Source: Taibaiella helva (GTDB taxonomy: Bacteria > Bacteroidota > Bacteroidia > Chitinophagales > Chitinophagaceae). Taken from it: a stretch of 64,000 nucleotides of DNA. Position numbers and translations under genes: made by a program. Shown in pieces: positions 25,785 through 35,855 of the stretch; position 1 is the stretch's first letter; every line of letters starts with the position of its first letter. The notes beneath the pieces were generated by a model. The model saw nothing but the letters and a program-made list of their open reading frames with translations, was not told the DNA's origin and did not search any database. Where the stretch lies: assembly GCF_003545695.1 (NCBI RefSeq), contig NZ_QUZZ01000004.1, forward strand, positions 62,001 through 126,000, written 5' to 3'.

Positions 25785-26372
25785 TTAAGATTTTGCCGGC
25801 GCCATCATCCGTTTTTTAATACGGCTGAGGCTTTCCGGCGCTATGCCCAGGTATTGGGCAATATAGCGTTGCGGCACCCGCTGGAAGACCTCTGGCGACT
25901 CCTCCAGCAATTCCCGGAACTGCTTTTCGGGTGAAAAGGACAGCAGGGCTTTGGTGCGTTTAATGCTTTTGGCAGCAATGCGCTCCACCAATATGCGGAA
26001 AAATTCGGACATGCAGGGTAGAGATCTCATCAGGTCGACCAAGTCTACACAGCGGATCACCAGGCAGGATGTAGCGGTAAGCGCTTTGATCGAAGAAGGC
26101 GATAGCGTCTGGTAGGAAAAGCTTTCAAGGTCGGTCACAAATTCCCGCTCGAAGACAAAATTGCAGGTGCGTTCATTACCCGCTTCGTCGAGGTAAAACT
26201 GGTGCAGGGCGCCTTTCAATACAAAGAAAACCTCATGCGCCACCTCGCCTGCACGCAGCAGCACGGCATGGCGCTTGTATTCCCGCTCCCTGAAATGATC
26301 AAGGATGTAGGCCGCCTCTTCATCAGTCACCGCCACTTCGCGGCGAATGATCCCGATCAGCTCAGAGGTCAT
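25785..26372 (-). CDS. Crp/Fnr family transcriptional regulator
   Basis: A 195-residue regulator with an N-terminal cyclic-nucleotide-binding-type domain (about 25-110) and a short C-terminal winged helix (about 150-190) ending in RYIAQYLGIAPESLSRIKKR. Unlike the regulator at 22 kb it has no N-terminal cysteine cluster. This short type is common in Bacteroidota and often regulates a neighbouring stress or efflux gene. Its 5' end overlaps the upstream DinB gene by 11 bp, which suggests translational coupling. Confidence 0.9.
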   Translation of the reverse strand: MTSELIGIIRREVAVTDEEAAYILDHFREREYKRHAVLLRAGEVAHEVFFVLKGALHQFYLDEAGNERTCNFVFEREFVTDLESFSYQTLSPSSIKALTATSCLVIRCVDLVDLMRSLPCMSEFFRILVERIAAKSIKRTKALLSFSPEKQFRELLEESPEVFQRVPQRYIAQYLGIAPESLSRIKKRMMAPAKS

Positions 26373-26940
26373 ACTTGTATTGATTTTGATAGATCACCTC
26401 GAAAGCCTCTATAGCCTGGTTCAGGTGCCGTTCTTCATGCGCCACCAATATTTCAAAAGCTTTTTCCAACGTATAGACGATATTGCGGTTCACCGGTGAG
26501 GCGATCACGGTGTGCTTCTCCAGCAGGGGACCAGCACTGCCGATGACATTTTTCAGCGCGGCCTGGTGCCGTTCAAGATCGGCAACAATATCGCCGTGGA
26601 TGTCGGCCGTTTCCGGCTCCCACATCGGAAAGGTCTTCATCTTCTTCCGGCGGGCAGGATCGACGCTTTTCAGCAGCGTATTGCCCATAAATTTCACGAA
26701 GAAGGGTACCTTACCCAGGAAAGGCGGCTTATAGCTACCGGCCTGCAATTGCTCAAGCATGGGAAAATAGCTTTCATTGACCGTGATCAGGTGCTTCATG
26801 TTATCGGCAATAGACCAGGTTTGAGCATTGGGCTTGCGTTTCAGTTCGTCTTCGGGCAGGTCGGCAAAGCGCTCCCGGAACTCCCGAGTAAGCTCATCCA
26901 GCTTTTGCTGCCATTGTTGTATTTGTGCGGATACCGGCAT
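26362..26940 (-). CDS. DinB family four-helix-bundle protein
   Basis: A 192-residue protein of the DinB/YfiT-like fold. The conserved histidines that bind a divalent metal in this superfamily are visible in WSIADNMKHL (about residue 50) and HEERHLNQ (about 169 and 173). Members include thiol-dependent transferases that use bacillithiol or mycothiol and damage-induced proteins; the exact reaction here is unknown. It overlaps the Crp/Fnr gene downstream and lies 54 bp from the HAD phosphatase gene, all on the minus strand. Confidence 0.88.
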   Translation of the reverse strand: MPVSAQIQQWQQKLDELTREFRERFADLPEDELKRKPNAQTWSIADNMKHLITVNESYFPMLEQLQAGSYKPPFLGKVPFFVKFMGNTLLKSVDPARRKKMKTFPMWEPETADIHGDIVADLERHQAALKNVIGSAGPLLEKHTVIASPVNRNIVYTLEKAFEILVAHEERHLNQAIEAFEVIYQNQYKYDL

Positions 26941-26994
26941 AGAAGTAAATTAGTTATTTCAACTCGCCTTTTAAAACAGCAGCAAATGCGGGCG

Positions 26995-27621
26995 TTAGTT
27001 TTTCGGCTTAAAAATATGCTCTTCGATGGTCATGCCCGGCTCCAGCAATATGGTCTGGATGCCCAGGACCTTTGCCCCTTCAATATGCTGAGGGCTGTCG
27101 TCGACAAACAAAGTCTTTTCCGGGTTCAGGCCGTTCTGTTCCATGATAAGGCGGAAGATAGCCGCATCCGGCTTACGCAGTCCTACCCTGTGGGAATAAT
27201 ATACTTTATCGAAAAACACGCCCAGGGAATCGAAGCCGGTCAGGCTTTTCAGCGTTTTCAGGAAAGCCTCCTCATGGATCTCGTTGGTATTGCTGAGCAG
27301 GAACAGGTCGAAATGCAGCTGTAATTGCTGCAGGATCTGCAGCCGGCGTAGCGGCAGGTCGAGCAGCATGGCGTTCCAGGCCGAGACAATCTGCTCATCG
27401 CTGATCTGCGGACCGGTCATGCCGCGAATGCCGGAGAGAAATTCCGCCCGCCCTATTTTGCCCGTTTCCAGCAGATCGAATAGCTCGGTCTGCTTCAGCT
27501 GCGAATACTTTTGCGCAAAATCGGCGATACCCAGATCTGTAAATGCCTGCTCGGTCTTATTATAATCGATGTTGAGGATCACCCCGCCGAGGTCGAGGAT
27601 AATGTGCCGTATATTTTTCAG
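26995..27621 (-). CDS. HAD family phosphatase, probable CTG start
   Basis: A protein of about 208 residues from the HAD superfamily, subfamily IA. Motif I is LDLGGVILNIDY, with Gly in place of the second Asp, as in many YihX/epoxide-hydrolase-like members. Motif II is LLSNTNE, the Lys is in GLRKPD, and motif III is LFVDDSPQHIEGA. The reading frame has no ATG, GTG or TTG before motif I. The sequence LKNIRHIILDLGGV aligns with the usual MKNIRxIIFDLGGV start if translation begins at CTG 27621. A TACCTTTG box lies 17 nt upstream, the same spacing as at ispD. Substrate unknown. Confidence 0.85.
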   Translation of the reverse strand: MKNIRHIILDLGGVILNIDYNKTEQAFTDLGIADFAQKYSQLKQTELFDLLETGKIGRAEFLSGIRGMTGPQISDEQIVSAWNAMLLDLPLRRLQILQQLQLHFDLFLLSNTNEIHEEAFLKTLKSLTGFDSLGVFFDKVYYSHRVGLRKPDAAIFRLIMEQNGLNPEKTLFVDDSPQHIEGAKVLGIQTILLEPGMTIEEHIFKPKN

Positions 27622-27638
27622 AAAAGCAGTTTTGGCAG

Positions 27639-27646
27639 CAAAGGTA
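27639..27646 (-). promoter_or_regulatory. -7 promoter box of the HAD phosphatase gene
   Basis: TACCTTTG on the minus strand ends 17 nt before the proposed CTG start codon. Confidence 0.5.
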
Positions 27647-27781
27647 CCCGCTTCCGGGCAATTCAGGGCCGCTCCTGAAGCATTGTTTTCTCAATAGGCT
27701 TATATTAAGATCGGGGCGCCGGTTCCGGTCTCAGGTTCCGTCTTTACGGCATTTCGGTTTTACGGCAAGAAAAAATTTCTT

Positions 27782-27789
27782 TACCTTTG
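27782..27789 (+). promoter_or_regulatory. -7 promoter box of pyrG
   Basis: TACCTTTG lies 62 nt upstream of the pyrG ATG, giving a 5' leader of roughly 58 nt, much longer than for most genes here. Confidence 0.6.
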
Positions 27790-27792
27790 CAT

Positions 27793-29501
<1,709 letters not shown>

Positions 29502-29528
29502 TCCTGCAATTGCAGATAGTTGCTATCA

Positions 29529-29562
29529 GGGCTGACCATTATTTTCTGGTCAGCCCGTTTTT
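29529..29562 (+). terminator. intrinsic terminator of pyrG
   Basis: A 10-bp perfect stem (GGGCTGACCA / TGGTCAGCCC) with an 8-nt loop is followed by GTTTTTATT. A separate 12-bp palindrome CTGCAATTGCAG lies just upstream at 29504-29515. Confidence 0.9.
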
Positions 29563-29574
29563 ATTTGGGACGTT

Positions 29575-29692
29575 GTCCTGTGTAGAGACGTTGCACTGCA
29601 ATATGTGGAGATGTTTGCAATGTGTGGAGAGACGTTGCAGTGCAACCCCTCTGCGATAAATTTAATTTGGTTGCAACGTCTCCACACAGGAC
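29575..29692. repeat. REP-like composite palindromic repeat, locus 1
   Basis: Outer arms of 21 nt (29575-29595 and 29672-29692) are inverted copies of GTCCTGTGTAGAGACGTTGC with one mismatch. Inside are two degenerate direct copies of the same GTGGAGA..GTTGCA word. A related motif, GTAGAGACGTAGCA, recurs in locus 2 at 54.4 kb. It has the look of short interspersed palindromic elements of the REP/MITE type; no transposase is encoded in the window. Confidence 0.7.
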
Positions 29693-29728
29693 ATTTATCT
29701 AGATCGTACATTTCCCGTCAAGAATAGG

Positions 29729-29736
29729 TAATTTTG
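29729..29736 (+). promoter_or_regulatory. -7 promoter box of the TPR gene
   Basis: TAATTTTG lies 22 nt before the ATG at 29759, just after the repeat element. Confidence 0.45.
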
Positions 29737-29758
29737 CATTCCACAGTATTTTAGCTGA

Positions 29759-30271
29759 ATGTTTACACCACTTTCCCGGATCATACTGCTGCTTGTTTGT
29801 GCCGCCCTTTCGGTGGTTGCAGCTGTCTTCAATATTTATTCCCTGCTCATCATCGCCTGCCTGGCGTCGGCATTCCTCCTCTGGGGCTATTTCCGCAAAG
29901 GTTCGGTGAGCCTGGCGCTGGCCCGCCTGCGCAATGAGGAATATAAGGAGGCTGAAGCCATTATCGAACAGACGACCCGTCCCGAAAAGCTGGACAAGAA
30001 GCAAAAGGCTTATTATCTCTTCGTCAAAGGCTTCATCGCAAGGGAAAAAGATCATTACGAGGAAGCACGTATACTGCTGGAAGAATCGCTGAATGAGGGC
30101 ATCCGCAACCAGAACGATATTGCCATGGCGCTGCTGGCCCTTACCGATATGGAAATGGTCAAAAACAACAAAAGGCAGGCAGTAGCTTATTTTACGCAGA
30201 TGAAAGGATTGAAAGTAAAGCCTTCGCTGATGCCCGATATCCGCAAGATGCAGGAGTGGCTGGGTATGTAG
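29759..30271 (+). CDS. membrane-anchored TPR-like protein
   Basis: A 170-residue protein. Two hydrophobic helices at the N-terminus (about 7-24 and 26-43) anchor it in the inner membrane. The cytoplasmic part is a helical repeat: ALARLRNEEYKEAEAIIEQ, a YYLFVKGFIAREKDHYEEA repeat of TPR type, and MALLALTDMEMVKNNKRQA. TPR proteins are scaffolds for protein assembly; no partner can be named. Upstream it borders the REP-like element, and downstream the M16 gene begins 175 bp later, with nothing recognisable between. Confidence 0.8.
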   Translation: MFTPLSRIILLLVCAALSVVAAVFNIYSLLIIACLASAFLLWGYFRKGSVSLALARLRNEEYKEAEAIIEQTTRPEKLDKKQKAYYLFVKGFIAREKDHYEEARILLEESLNEGIRNQNDIAMALLALTDMEMVKNNKRQAVAYFTQMKGLKVKPSLMPDIRKMQEWLGM

Positions 30272-30446
30272 TCCATTTTTGGTGATCGCCGCCGACGATT
30301 CTTTAACCAGGCAGCCTTTCTATTTTCCTTAAAACAATAGGACAAACCCTTCCCAACGCAGAAAATGAGTAACATTGCAAAACCGGAACGGGTGTAACAA
30401 ACATCTGTATTCTCCATTACAACCATTAAAGCAACCTGATTAGCAT

Positions 30447-31688
30447 ATGATATCTTTCGATCGTTTTGTACTGAACAATGGCCTCCGCGTGATCGTCCAC
30501 CAGGATCTTTCTACGCCTATGGTCGCCTTCAATATCCTGTACGATGTGGGCGCCAGGGATGAAGATCCCGGGCGCACCGGCTTCGCACATCTGTTTGAGC
30601 ACCTCATGTTCGGCGGCTCTGTCAATATACCCGAGTATGACGAACCGCTGCAAATGGCAGGCGGCGAGAATAACGCTTATACAACCAACGACATTACCAA
30701 TTATTATATCCAGCTTCCGAAAGAGAATATAGAGACCGCGTTCTGGCTTGAAAGCGATCGCATGCTGTCGCTGGCTTTCAGCGAAAAGAGCCTGGATGTG
30801 CAGCGCAAGGTTGTGAGCGAGGAATTTAAAGAGCATTACATCAATAAGCCTTACGGTGATGTATGGAACCACCTGCGCCGGTTGGCTTACAAGCAGCATC
30901 CCTACCGATGGATGACCATAGGCAAAGAGCTGAAGCATATTGAAGAGGCGCAGCTGCAGGACGTCAAGGATTTCTTCTTTAAGCATTACCGCCCGCAGCA
31001 TGCCGTGCTGTGCGTAGCCGGCAATACCAACCTGGAAGAGGTAAAGACTCTTGCCGAAAAATGGTTCGGTGATATTACTCCCGGCGATACCTATGTCCGG
31101 TCGCTGCCCAGGGAACCCCGGCAGGACGCCGCCCGCGAGCTAACAGTAGAAGCCGATGTCCCTTATGACGCCCTGTATAAAGCCTGGCATATCGCAGGAC
31201 GCACCGATCCGCAATACTATGCCGCCGATATTATTACCGAAGTGCTGGGCAGCGGGCAATCGTCGCGCCTGTACCAGCGCCTGGTGAAAGAGCTGCAGCT
31301 GTTCAGCAATATCTCCTGCTACCACACCGGCAGCGTGGATCCCGGCCTGCTGGTGATCGAAGGCAAACTGATCAAAGGCGTGCCTATAGAAACAGCCGAT
31401 GCTGCCGTAGAAGCCGAGCTGCAGCTGATGCGGGATCATGGTGTAACGGAAGAAGAGCTGGCCAAAGCACGTAATAAGATCGAATCTATGATCACCTTCG
31501 AAGACATGAACCTGTTGGCCAGGGCCAATAACTTTGCCTTCTACGAATTGCTGGGCGACGCCAACATGATGAATACGGAGCTGGGCAAATACCTGGCCGT
31601 AACACAGCAGGATGTACAGGCGGCCATCGACACCATCTTTGCGCCAACCAACAGCAGTACCCTGAAATACCTGGCCAAAGCGAAATAA
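30447..31688 (+). CDS. M16 family zinc peptidase, single unit
   Basis: A 413-residue member of the pitrilysin/insulinase family. The inverted zinc motif HxxEH is HLFEH at residues 48-52, with the distal Glu expected near residue 125-130 in VVSEEFKEH. It contains one N-terminal catalytic and one C-terminal M16 domain, as in processing-peptidase-like bacterial proteins such as YmxG. No signal peptide is present, so it is probably cytoplasmic, unlike the larger secreted M16 protein at 38.7 kb. A terminator shared with the convergent terC gene follows. Confidence 0.92.
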   Translation: MISFDRFVLNNGLRVIVHQDLSTPMVAFNILYDVGARDEDPGRTGFAHLFEHLMFGGSVNIPEYDEPLQMAGGENNAYTTNDITNYYIQLPKENIETAFWLESDRMLSLAFSEKSLDVQRKVVSEEFKEHYINKPYGDVWNHLRRLAYKQHPYRWMTIGKELKHIEEAQLQDVKDFFFKHYRPQHAVLCVAGNTNLEEVKTLAEKWFGDITPGDTYVRSLPREPRQDAARELTVEADVPYDALYKAWHIAGRTDPQYYAADIITEVLGSGQSSRLYQRLVKELQLFSNISCYHTGSVDPGLLVIEGKLIKGVPIETADAAVEAELQLMRDHGVTEEELAKARNKIESMITFEDMNLLARANNFAFYELLGDANMMNTELGKYLAVTQQDVQAAIDTIFAPTNSSTLKYLAKAK

Positions 31689-31801
31689 AAATGCATAGAG
31701 AAACAAGGAAAGATAAAGGCGGTCTAATGGCGTTCAGCGTACTGCTCCAGACGCCAGAAGTGGTGCTGGAATTGCTTTTCCATTAACAGCAGACGACCCA
31801 T

Positions 31802-31842
31802 AAAAAGTATGCCGGCCCACATCGCGGGCCGGCATGCTTTTT
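31802..31842. terminator. bidirectional terminator between M16 and terC genes
   Basis: A 17-bp stem with GCCGGCCC / GGGCCGGC at its core and A5 and T5 ends sits between two convergent genes, so it can stop transcripts from both sides. Confidence 0.9.
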
Positions 31843-31858
31843 ATGGCTGTTGTGGTAT

Positions 31859-32641
31859 CTATTTCGCTTCCTCTTCAGTGCCTGAATCCTTCAGCCGCAC
31901 CGGCGCTTCTGTCTTTTTGCGCAGCTTCATATTCAGCAGCTCGACCAGGAAGGAGAAGGCCATGGCAAAGTAAGCATAATTCTTCAGGTGCAGATCGTGC
32001 GCTCTTTCGCTGTCCCAGCCTTCGACCAACAGGATGAAGCCGATCATGACCAGGAAAGACAGGGCCAGCATTTTGATTGTAGGATGCTTCTGGATAAAGG
32101 TGGCGATATTGCCGCTGAACAGGAACATCACAACCATCGCGATCACTACCGCCGCGATCATGATCTCGATATGCTTGGCAGTACCCCCGGCCGTAATGAT
32201 GCTGTCGAAGCTGAACACCATATCTATGAGAATGATCTGCACTACGGCTTTGCCCAGGGTCAGCTGGGCGCCTCTACCTTTGGTATGCTCTTCTTCTCCT
32301 TCCAGCTTATGGTGGATCTCCATTACGGTTTTATAGATCAGGAAAATACCGCCGCCAAGCATCACGAGGCTGGCCAGGTCGAAACCTTTGTCGCCAATGC
32401 TGAAGACAGGCTTGCCTTTTTGCTCCAGCAGCCATTTGAGGGCAAAGAGCAGCAGCGAACGCACCGCGATACCGGTAAACATCCAGATGAAGCGCCCTTT
32501 CTTTCGCAACGACTCAGGCAGCCGGTTCAATATAATGCTGACGAAAATAACGTTGTCGATCCCCAGCACGATCTCCAGCACAACCAGTACCACGAAGCTG
32601 ATCAGGTTATCAACGGTAAATAAATGAGCCATGGATTCCAT
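31859..32641 (-). CDS. TerC family integral membrane protein
   Basis: A 260-residue protein with seven to eight membrane helices. The family signatures are EIVLGIDNVIFVSI (about 23-36) and IDMVFSFDSIITA (about 140-152), whose acidic residues lie in the membrane and bind metal. TerC proteins are linked to tellurite resistance and to manganese export during membrane-protein metalation; this assignment comes from family knowledge. A charged loop with HHKLEGEEEH lies between helices. The start may be 32641 or the second ATG at 32632. The gene follows pyrD by 37 bp on the same strand and may share its transcript. Confidence 0.92.
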   Translation of the reverse strand: MESMAHLFTVDNLISFVVLVVLEIVLGIDNVIFVSIILNRLPESLRKKGRFIWMFTGIAVRSLLLFALKWLLEQKGKPVFSIGDKGFDLASLVMLGGGIFLIYKTVMEIHHKLEGEEEHTKGRGAQLTLGKAVVQIILIDMVFSFDSIITAGGTAKHIEIMIAAVVIAMVVMFLFSGNIATFIQKHPTIKMLALSFLVMIGFILLVEGWDSERAHDLHLKNYAYFAMAFSFLVELLNMKLRKKTEAPVRLKDSGTEEEAK

Positions 32642-32678
32642 TCCTGTAGCGATTGACGGTTAAGTTGAACTAAAGAGA

Positions 32679-33701
32679 TTAAGCCAGGCCTTCGCAGATA
32701 TTGCGGACAATACGCGGGCCTTCATAAATAAAACCGGTGTAGACCTGCACCAGGGAAGCGCCGGCATCCAGCTTTTCCTGCGCATCACGGGCGGTAAAAA
32801 TACCGCCGGCGGCTATGATCGGGATCGCACCGTTGCTGCGCTGATGAATATAGCGGATCACATCGGTGGCTTTATCTTTTACAGGCAGGCCGCTCACACC
32901 GCCTGCACCCATGGCTTCCACTTCCTTGTCTGCAGTTTGTAATCCTGCGCGGCTGATGGTGGTATTGGTGGCTACGATGCCTTGTATGCCGGTATTGTGT
33001 ACGATATCGATAATGTCGTCGAGCTGCTCCAGGGTAAGATCGGGCGCGATCTTGAGCAGTATGGGCTTCGCTTTGCCCAGCTCGGAGTTAATGATCTGCA
33101 GGCGGCCCAGCAATCTTTGCAGCGGTTCTTTCTCCTGCAAGGCCCGGAGGTTGGGTGTATTCGGACTGCTTACATTGACAGTGAAGTAGTCCACCACATC
33201 GTAAAGCTCGCGGAAACAAATCTCATAATCTTTGGTCGCATCTTCATTAGCGGTCACTTTGTTCTTGCCGATGTTGCCGCCGATAATAATATCCGACCGG
33301 CGCTGGCGCAGGCGTTCGGCGGCAGCCTTTACACCACCGTTGTTGAAACCCATACGGTTGATGAGGGCTTTGTCTTTCGGCAGGCGGAACAGGCGGGGCT
33401 TATCGTTGCCATCCTGCGCCAGGGGCGTTAAGGTACCGATCTCGATAAAGCCGAACCCCAGGCAGGCCAGTTCGTCGGTGAACCGGGCGTCCTTGTCGAA
33501 GCCGGCGGCCAGGCCAACAGGGTTTTTGAAGTTCAGGCCCCAGAGCTTGCGCTCCAGCGAGGGCTTGCTGACCGTAAAGTTCTTTTTGAGAAAACTGCGA
33601 ACTACAGGGTTGCCATACCATTTTTTCAGCTGGTTCATAACCCAATAATGGATGACTTCGGGGTCTTTACGAAAGAGAAAGAATTTAATTAGCGAATACA
33701 T
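32679..33701 (-). CDS. pyrD: quinone-dependent dihydroorotate dehydrogenase
   Basis: A 340-residue class 2 enzyme. It oxidises dihydroorotate to orotate in pyrimidine synthesis and passes electrons to the quinone pool. The N-terminal membrane-associating helix ([20 protein letters not shown]) marks class 2. The core shows [41 protein letters not shown] with the catalytic Ser, and IIAAGGI at the FMN phosphate site. The start is set at ATG 33701 because a TATCTTTG box ends 5 nt before it; an upstream GTG or TTG would lie on the far side of the promoter. It is likely cotranscribed with terC. Confidence 0.96.
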   Translation of the reverse strand: MYSLIKFFLFRKDPEVIHYWVMNQLKKWYGNPVVRSFLKKNFTVSKPSLERKLWGLNFKNPVGLAAGFDKDARFTDELACLGFGFIEIGTLTPLAQDGNDKPRLFRLPKDKALINRMGFNNGGVKAAAERLRQRRSDIIIGGNIGKNKVTANEDATKDYEICFRELYDVVDYFTVNVSSPNTPNLRALQEKEPLQRLLGRLQIINSELGKAKPILLKIAPDLTLEQLDDIIDIVHNTGIQGIVATNTTISRAGLQTADKEVEAMGAGGVSGLPVKDKATDVIRYIHQRSNGAIPIIAAGGIFTARDAQEKLDAGASLVQVYTGFIYEGPRIVRNICEGLA

Positions 33702-33706
33702 TACGG

Positions 33707-33714
33707 CAAAGATA
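33707..33714 (-). promoter_or_regulatory. -7 promoter box of pyrD
   Basis: TATCTTTG on the minus strand, 5 nt before the ATG. A leaderless mRNA is predicted. Confidence 0.6.
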
Positions 33715-33782
33715 ATGGGGCGCAGCAAATTTCGGAAAACGAATTTGCGCGCCCCATCGGGATAATAAGAGAGATTACGCTT

Positions 33783-34169
33783 TTATACGCTTTGCTTCAG
33801 GGATTGCTCCTTCAGCTGCCGGATCTCGCTTTTCAGCTCGTCGACATAAGTTTCGAGCGACTTGATACGGCTTTCATAAAGCTGCTTCAGCTCAGGACTG
33901 ATCTGGAACTGATACACCTCTTTGTTGGCATTTTCACGACGCTCGTTGACGATATCGTAGATCTTCTCTACATCAAACTGAACGATGAATTCCGTACTGT
34001 AACCCAGCAAACCGGAAATCTTTTGCAGCCTTTCTTCAGAAAGGTGGATCTCCTCGTTCTCGATACGGGCATAGTTACCCTGGGTCATTTCGAGCTTTTC
34101 AGCCATGTACTGTTGCGTGAAATTGCGCAACTCCCGCAGTTTGCGGATGTTTTGTCCTATCTTTTTCAT
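33783..34169 (-). CDS. XRE family helix-turn-helix regulator with coiled coil
   Basis: A 128-residue protein. The N-terminal HTH_3 domain (about 5-60) reads IRKLRELRNFTQQYMAEKLEMTQ.. and YARIENEE, the typical Cro/C1-type turn. The C-terminal third is a predicted coiled coil (LKQLYESRIKSLETYVDELKS), likely for dimerisation. Target genes are unknown. It lies upstream of pyrD on the same strand, 69 bp away, but the pyrD promoter box is between them. Confidence 0.88.
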   Translation of the reverse strand: MKKIGQNIRKLRELRNFTQQYMAEKLEMTQGNYARIENEEIHLSEERLQKISGLLGYSTEFIVQFDVEKIYDIVNERRENANKEVYQFQISPELKQLYESRIKSLETYVDELKSEIRQLKEQSLKQSV

Positions 34170-34574
34170 GTGCTTCTTTGGTTGACGATTGGTATTTGGT
34201 TGCCTAAAGATTGAATGGTACTGATTGTAAAATTACATTAAATATGAACACTTTGCTCTTTTTCAAGGATAAAAATTACTTCAGCCAGGCTAAAATAAGC
34301 AAAGTATTTGATTTTCAAAATTTTAATTTAGAAATTTTCTTTTTATCCTCTTTTTTACGATAAACATGTAGCTGGTATTTCTAAAAACACAAACTCTTTT
34401 TCACTTGAATTCTTGCTAAATTGGTTTCACTTTTCAGGGTATCTGTAAATCATTGCAGACGACATACAGCTACACATTTATGTTGGTAGCTCATAATTCA
34501 ACCTATGCAATAGCTTAAATCATCTTCAGCGAATATGCTGCAGGACATTTCTTATTTTTTTGGCGCCCGATCTG
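34170..34574. other. AT-rich intergenic region with no gene seen
   Basis: About 400 bp between the divergent XRE regulator and carA genes. It is markedly richer in A and T than the surrounding genes. I see no open frame with coding character, no clear hairpin and no repeat. It probably holds the XRE promoter and upstream control sequences of carA. Confidence 0.6.
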
Positions 34575-34582
34575 TATCTTTG
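34575..34582 (+). promoter_or_regulatory. -7 promoter box of carA
   Basis: TATCTTTG, 45 nt before the ATG at 34628, implying a leader of about 40 nt. Confidence 0.6.
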
Positions 34583-34627
34583 CGCAATTTTCATCTTCTG
34601 TCATTTCAATAATACTGCTTTCACACA

Positions 34628-35746
34628 ATGCCCCAGGACACAATCAGCCACCCGGCCTTTCTGCTGCTCGAAGACGGAACGCTTTTCAAAGGAAAATCAT
34701 TTGGCAAAAAAGGCACTACAGGCGGTGAGCTTTGCTTCACTACCGGTATGACCGGCTACCAGGAAATCTTTACCGATCCGAGCTATACAGGACAAATGCT
34801 GATCATGAGTACCTGCTATGTGGGCAACTATGGTGTGAACACGGCCGATGTGGAATCTGACGGTGTAACGATTGCCGGGCTTATCTGCAAGAATATTGCT
34901 ACCCGCTATTCCAGGATGATCGCCAGCGGCTCGCTGGAAGATTACCTGCTGCAGCACAATATCGTAGGCATACAGGATGTCGATACCCGCGCGCTGGTAC
35001 AGCATGTACGCACCAAAGGCGCCATGAATTGCATCATTTCTTCCGAGACCGATAATATCGAAGCGCTGAAAGAAAAACTGCGCGCCGTGCCTTCGATGAA
35101 AGGCCTGGAGATCTCTTCCAACATTACGACCAAAGAGCCTTATACCGCTGGCGATCCCGACGCTTCGATCCGGATTGCGGTGCTGGATTTCGGCATCAAA
35201 AAACATATCCTGCACAACTTTACCCAGCGCGACGCTTACGTAAAGGTATTCCCGGCCAAGACCCCGATCGCTGAGCTGAAAGCCTTTGAGCCGCATGGCT
35301 ACTTTATTTCCAATGGCCCCGGCGATCCGGCATCAATGGACTATGCTGTGAATACGGTAAAAGATATCCTGAATGAAGGCAAGCCGATGTTCGGCATCTG
35401 CCTCGGGCACCAGTTGCTCGCTCAGGCCAATGGCATCCCTACGTTCAAGATGCACCATGGTCACCGCGGACTGAATCACCCGGTAAAGAACCTGATTACA
35501 GGTAAGTGCGAGATCACCACACAGAACCATGGTTTCGGTGTAGATCCCGAAGCAGCGCAGCAGTCGGAAGCGATCGAAGTAACGCATGTGAACCTCAACG
35601 ACGGATCGATTGAAGGGATAAGGATGAAGAACAAGCCTGCCTTCTCGGTACAGTATCACCCCGAGAGCACACCAGGGCCTTACGATTCCCGTTACCTGTT
35701 CGACCAGTTTATTGATATGATCTGCGAGCAGTCTGCAATAAAGTAA
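34628..35746 (+). CDS. carA: carbamoyl-phosphate synthase small subunit
   Basis: A 372-residue glutaminase subunit that feeds ammonia to CarB for carbamoyl phosphate, the precursor of pyrimidines and arginine. The N-terminal CPSase_sm_chain domain (about 1-140) has GELCFTTGMTGYQE and TDPSYTGQ. The class I glutaminase has Cys258 in FGICLGHQ and the His/Glu pair in YHPESTPGP. The large-subunit gene carB is not adjacent in this window, so the two subunits are encoded apart. The gene has its own promoter and terminator. Confidence 0.97.
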   Translation: MPQDTISHPAFLLLEDGTLFKGKSFGKKGTTGGELCFTTGMTGYQEIFTDPSYTGQMLIMSTCYVGNYGVNTADVESDGVTIAGLICKNIATRYSRMIASGSLEDYLLQHNIVGIQDVDTRALVQHVRTKGAMNCIISSETDNIEALKEKLRAVPSMKGLEISSNITTKEPYTAGDPDASIRIAVLDFGIKKHILHNFTQRDAYVKVFPAKTPIAELKAFEPHGYFISNGPGDPASMDYAVNTVKDILNEGKPMFGICLGHQLLAQANGIPTFKMHHGHRGLNHPVKNLITGKCEITTQNHGFGVDPEAAQQSEAIEVTHVNLNDGSIEGIRMKNKPAFSVQYHPESTPGPYDSRYLFDQFIDMICEQSAIK

Positions 35747-35778
35747 CGCTTATTGACTACCTTAGTGCCCGTTTTTGT

Positions 35779-35801
35779 CCGGCATATAGTGCCGGCTTTT
35801 T
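35779..35801 (+). terminator. intrinsic terminator of carA
   Basis: A 6-bp GC stem (CCGGCA / TGCCGG) with a 5-nt loop is followed by CTTTTT. Confidence 0.75.
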
Positions 35802-35855
35802 CATCAATCAAACCTACTGTTTTACAAACCTCAATCGGAGGACTCGGCAACGCTT

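Noticed and set aside
31724-31801. A 25-codon minus-strand frame (MGRLLLMEKQFQHHF...).
   Set aside because: It begins directly after the terC terminator with no promoter box and is too short to judge.
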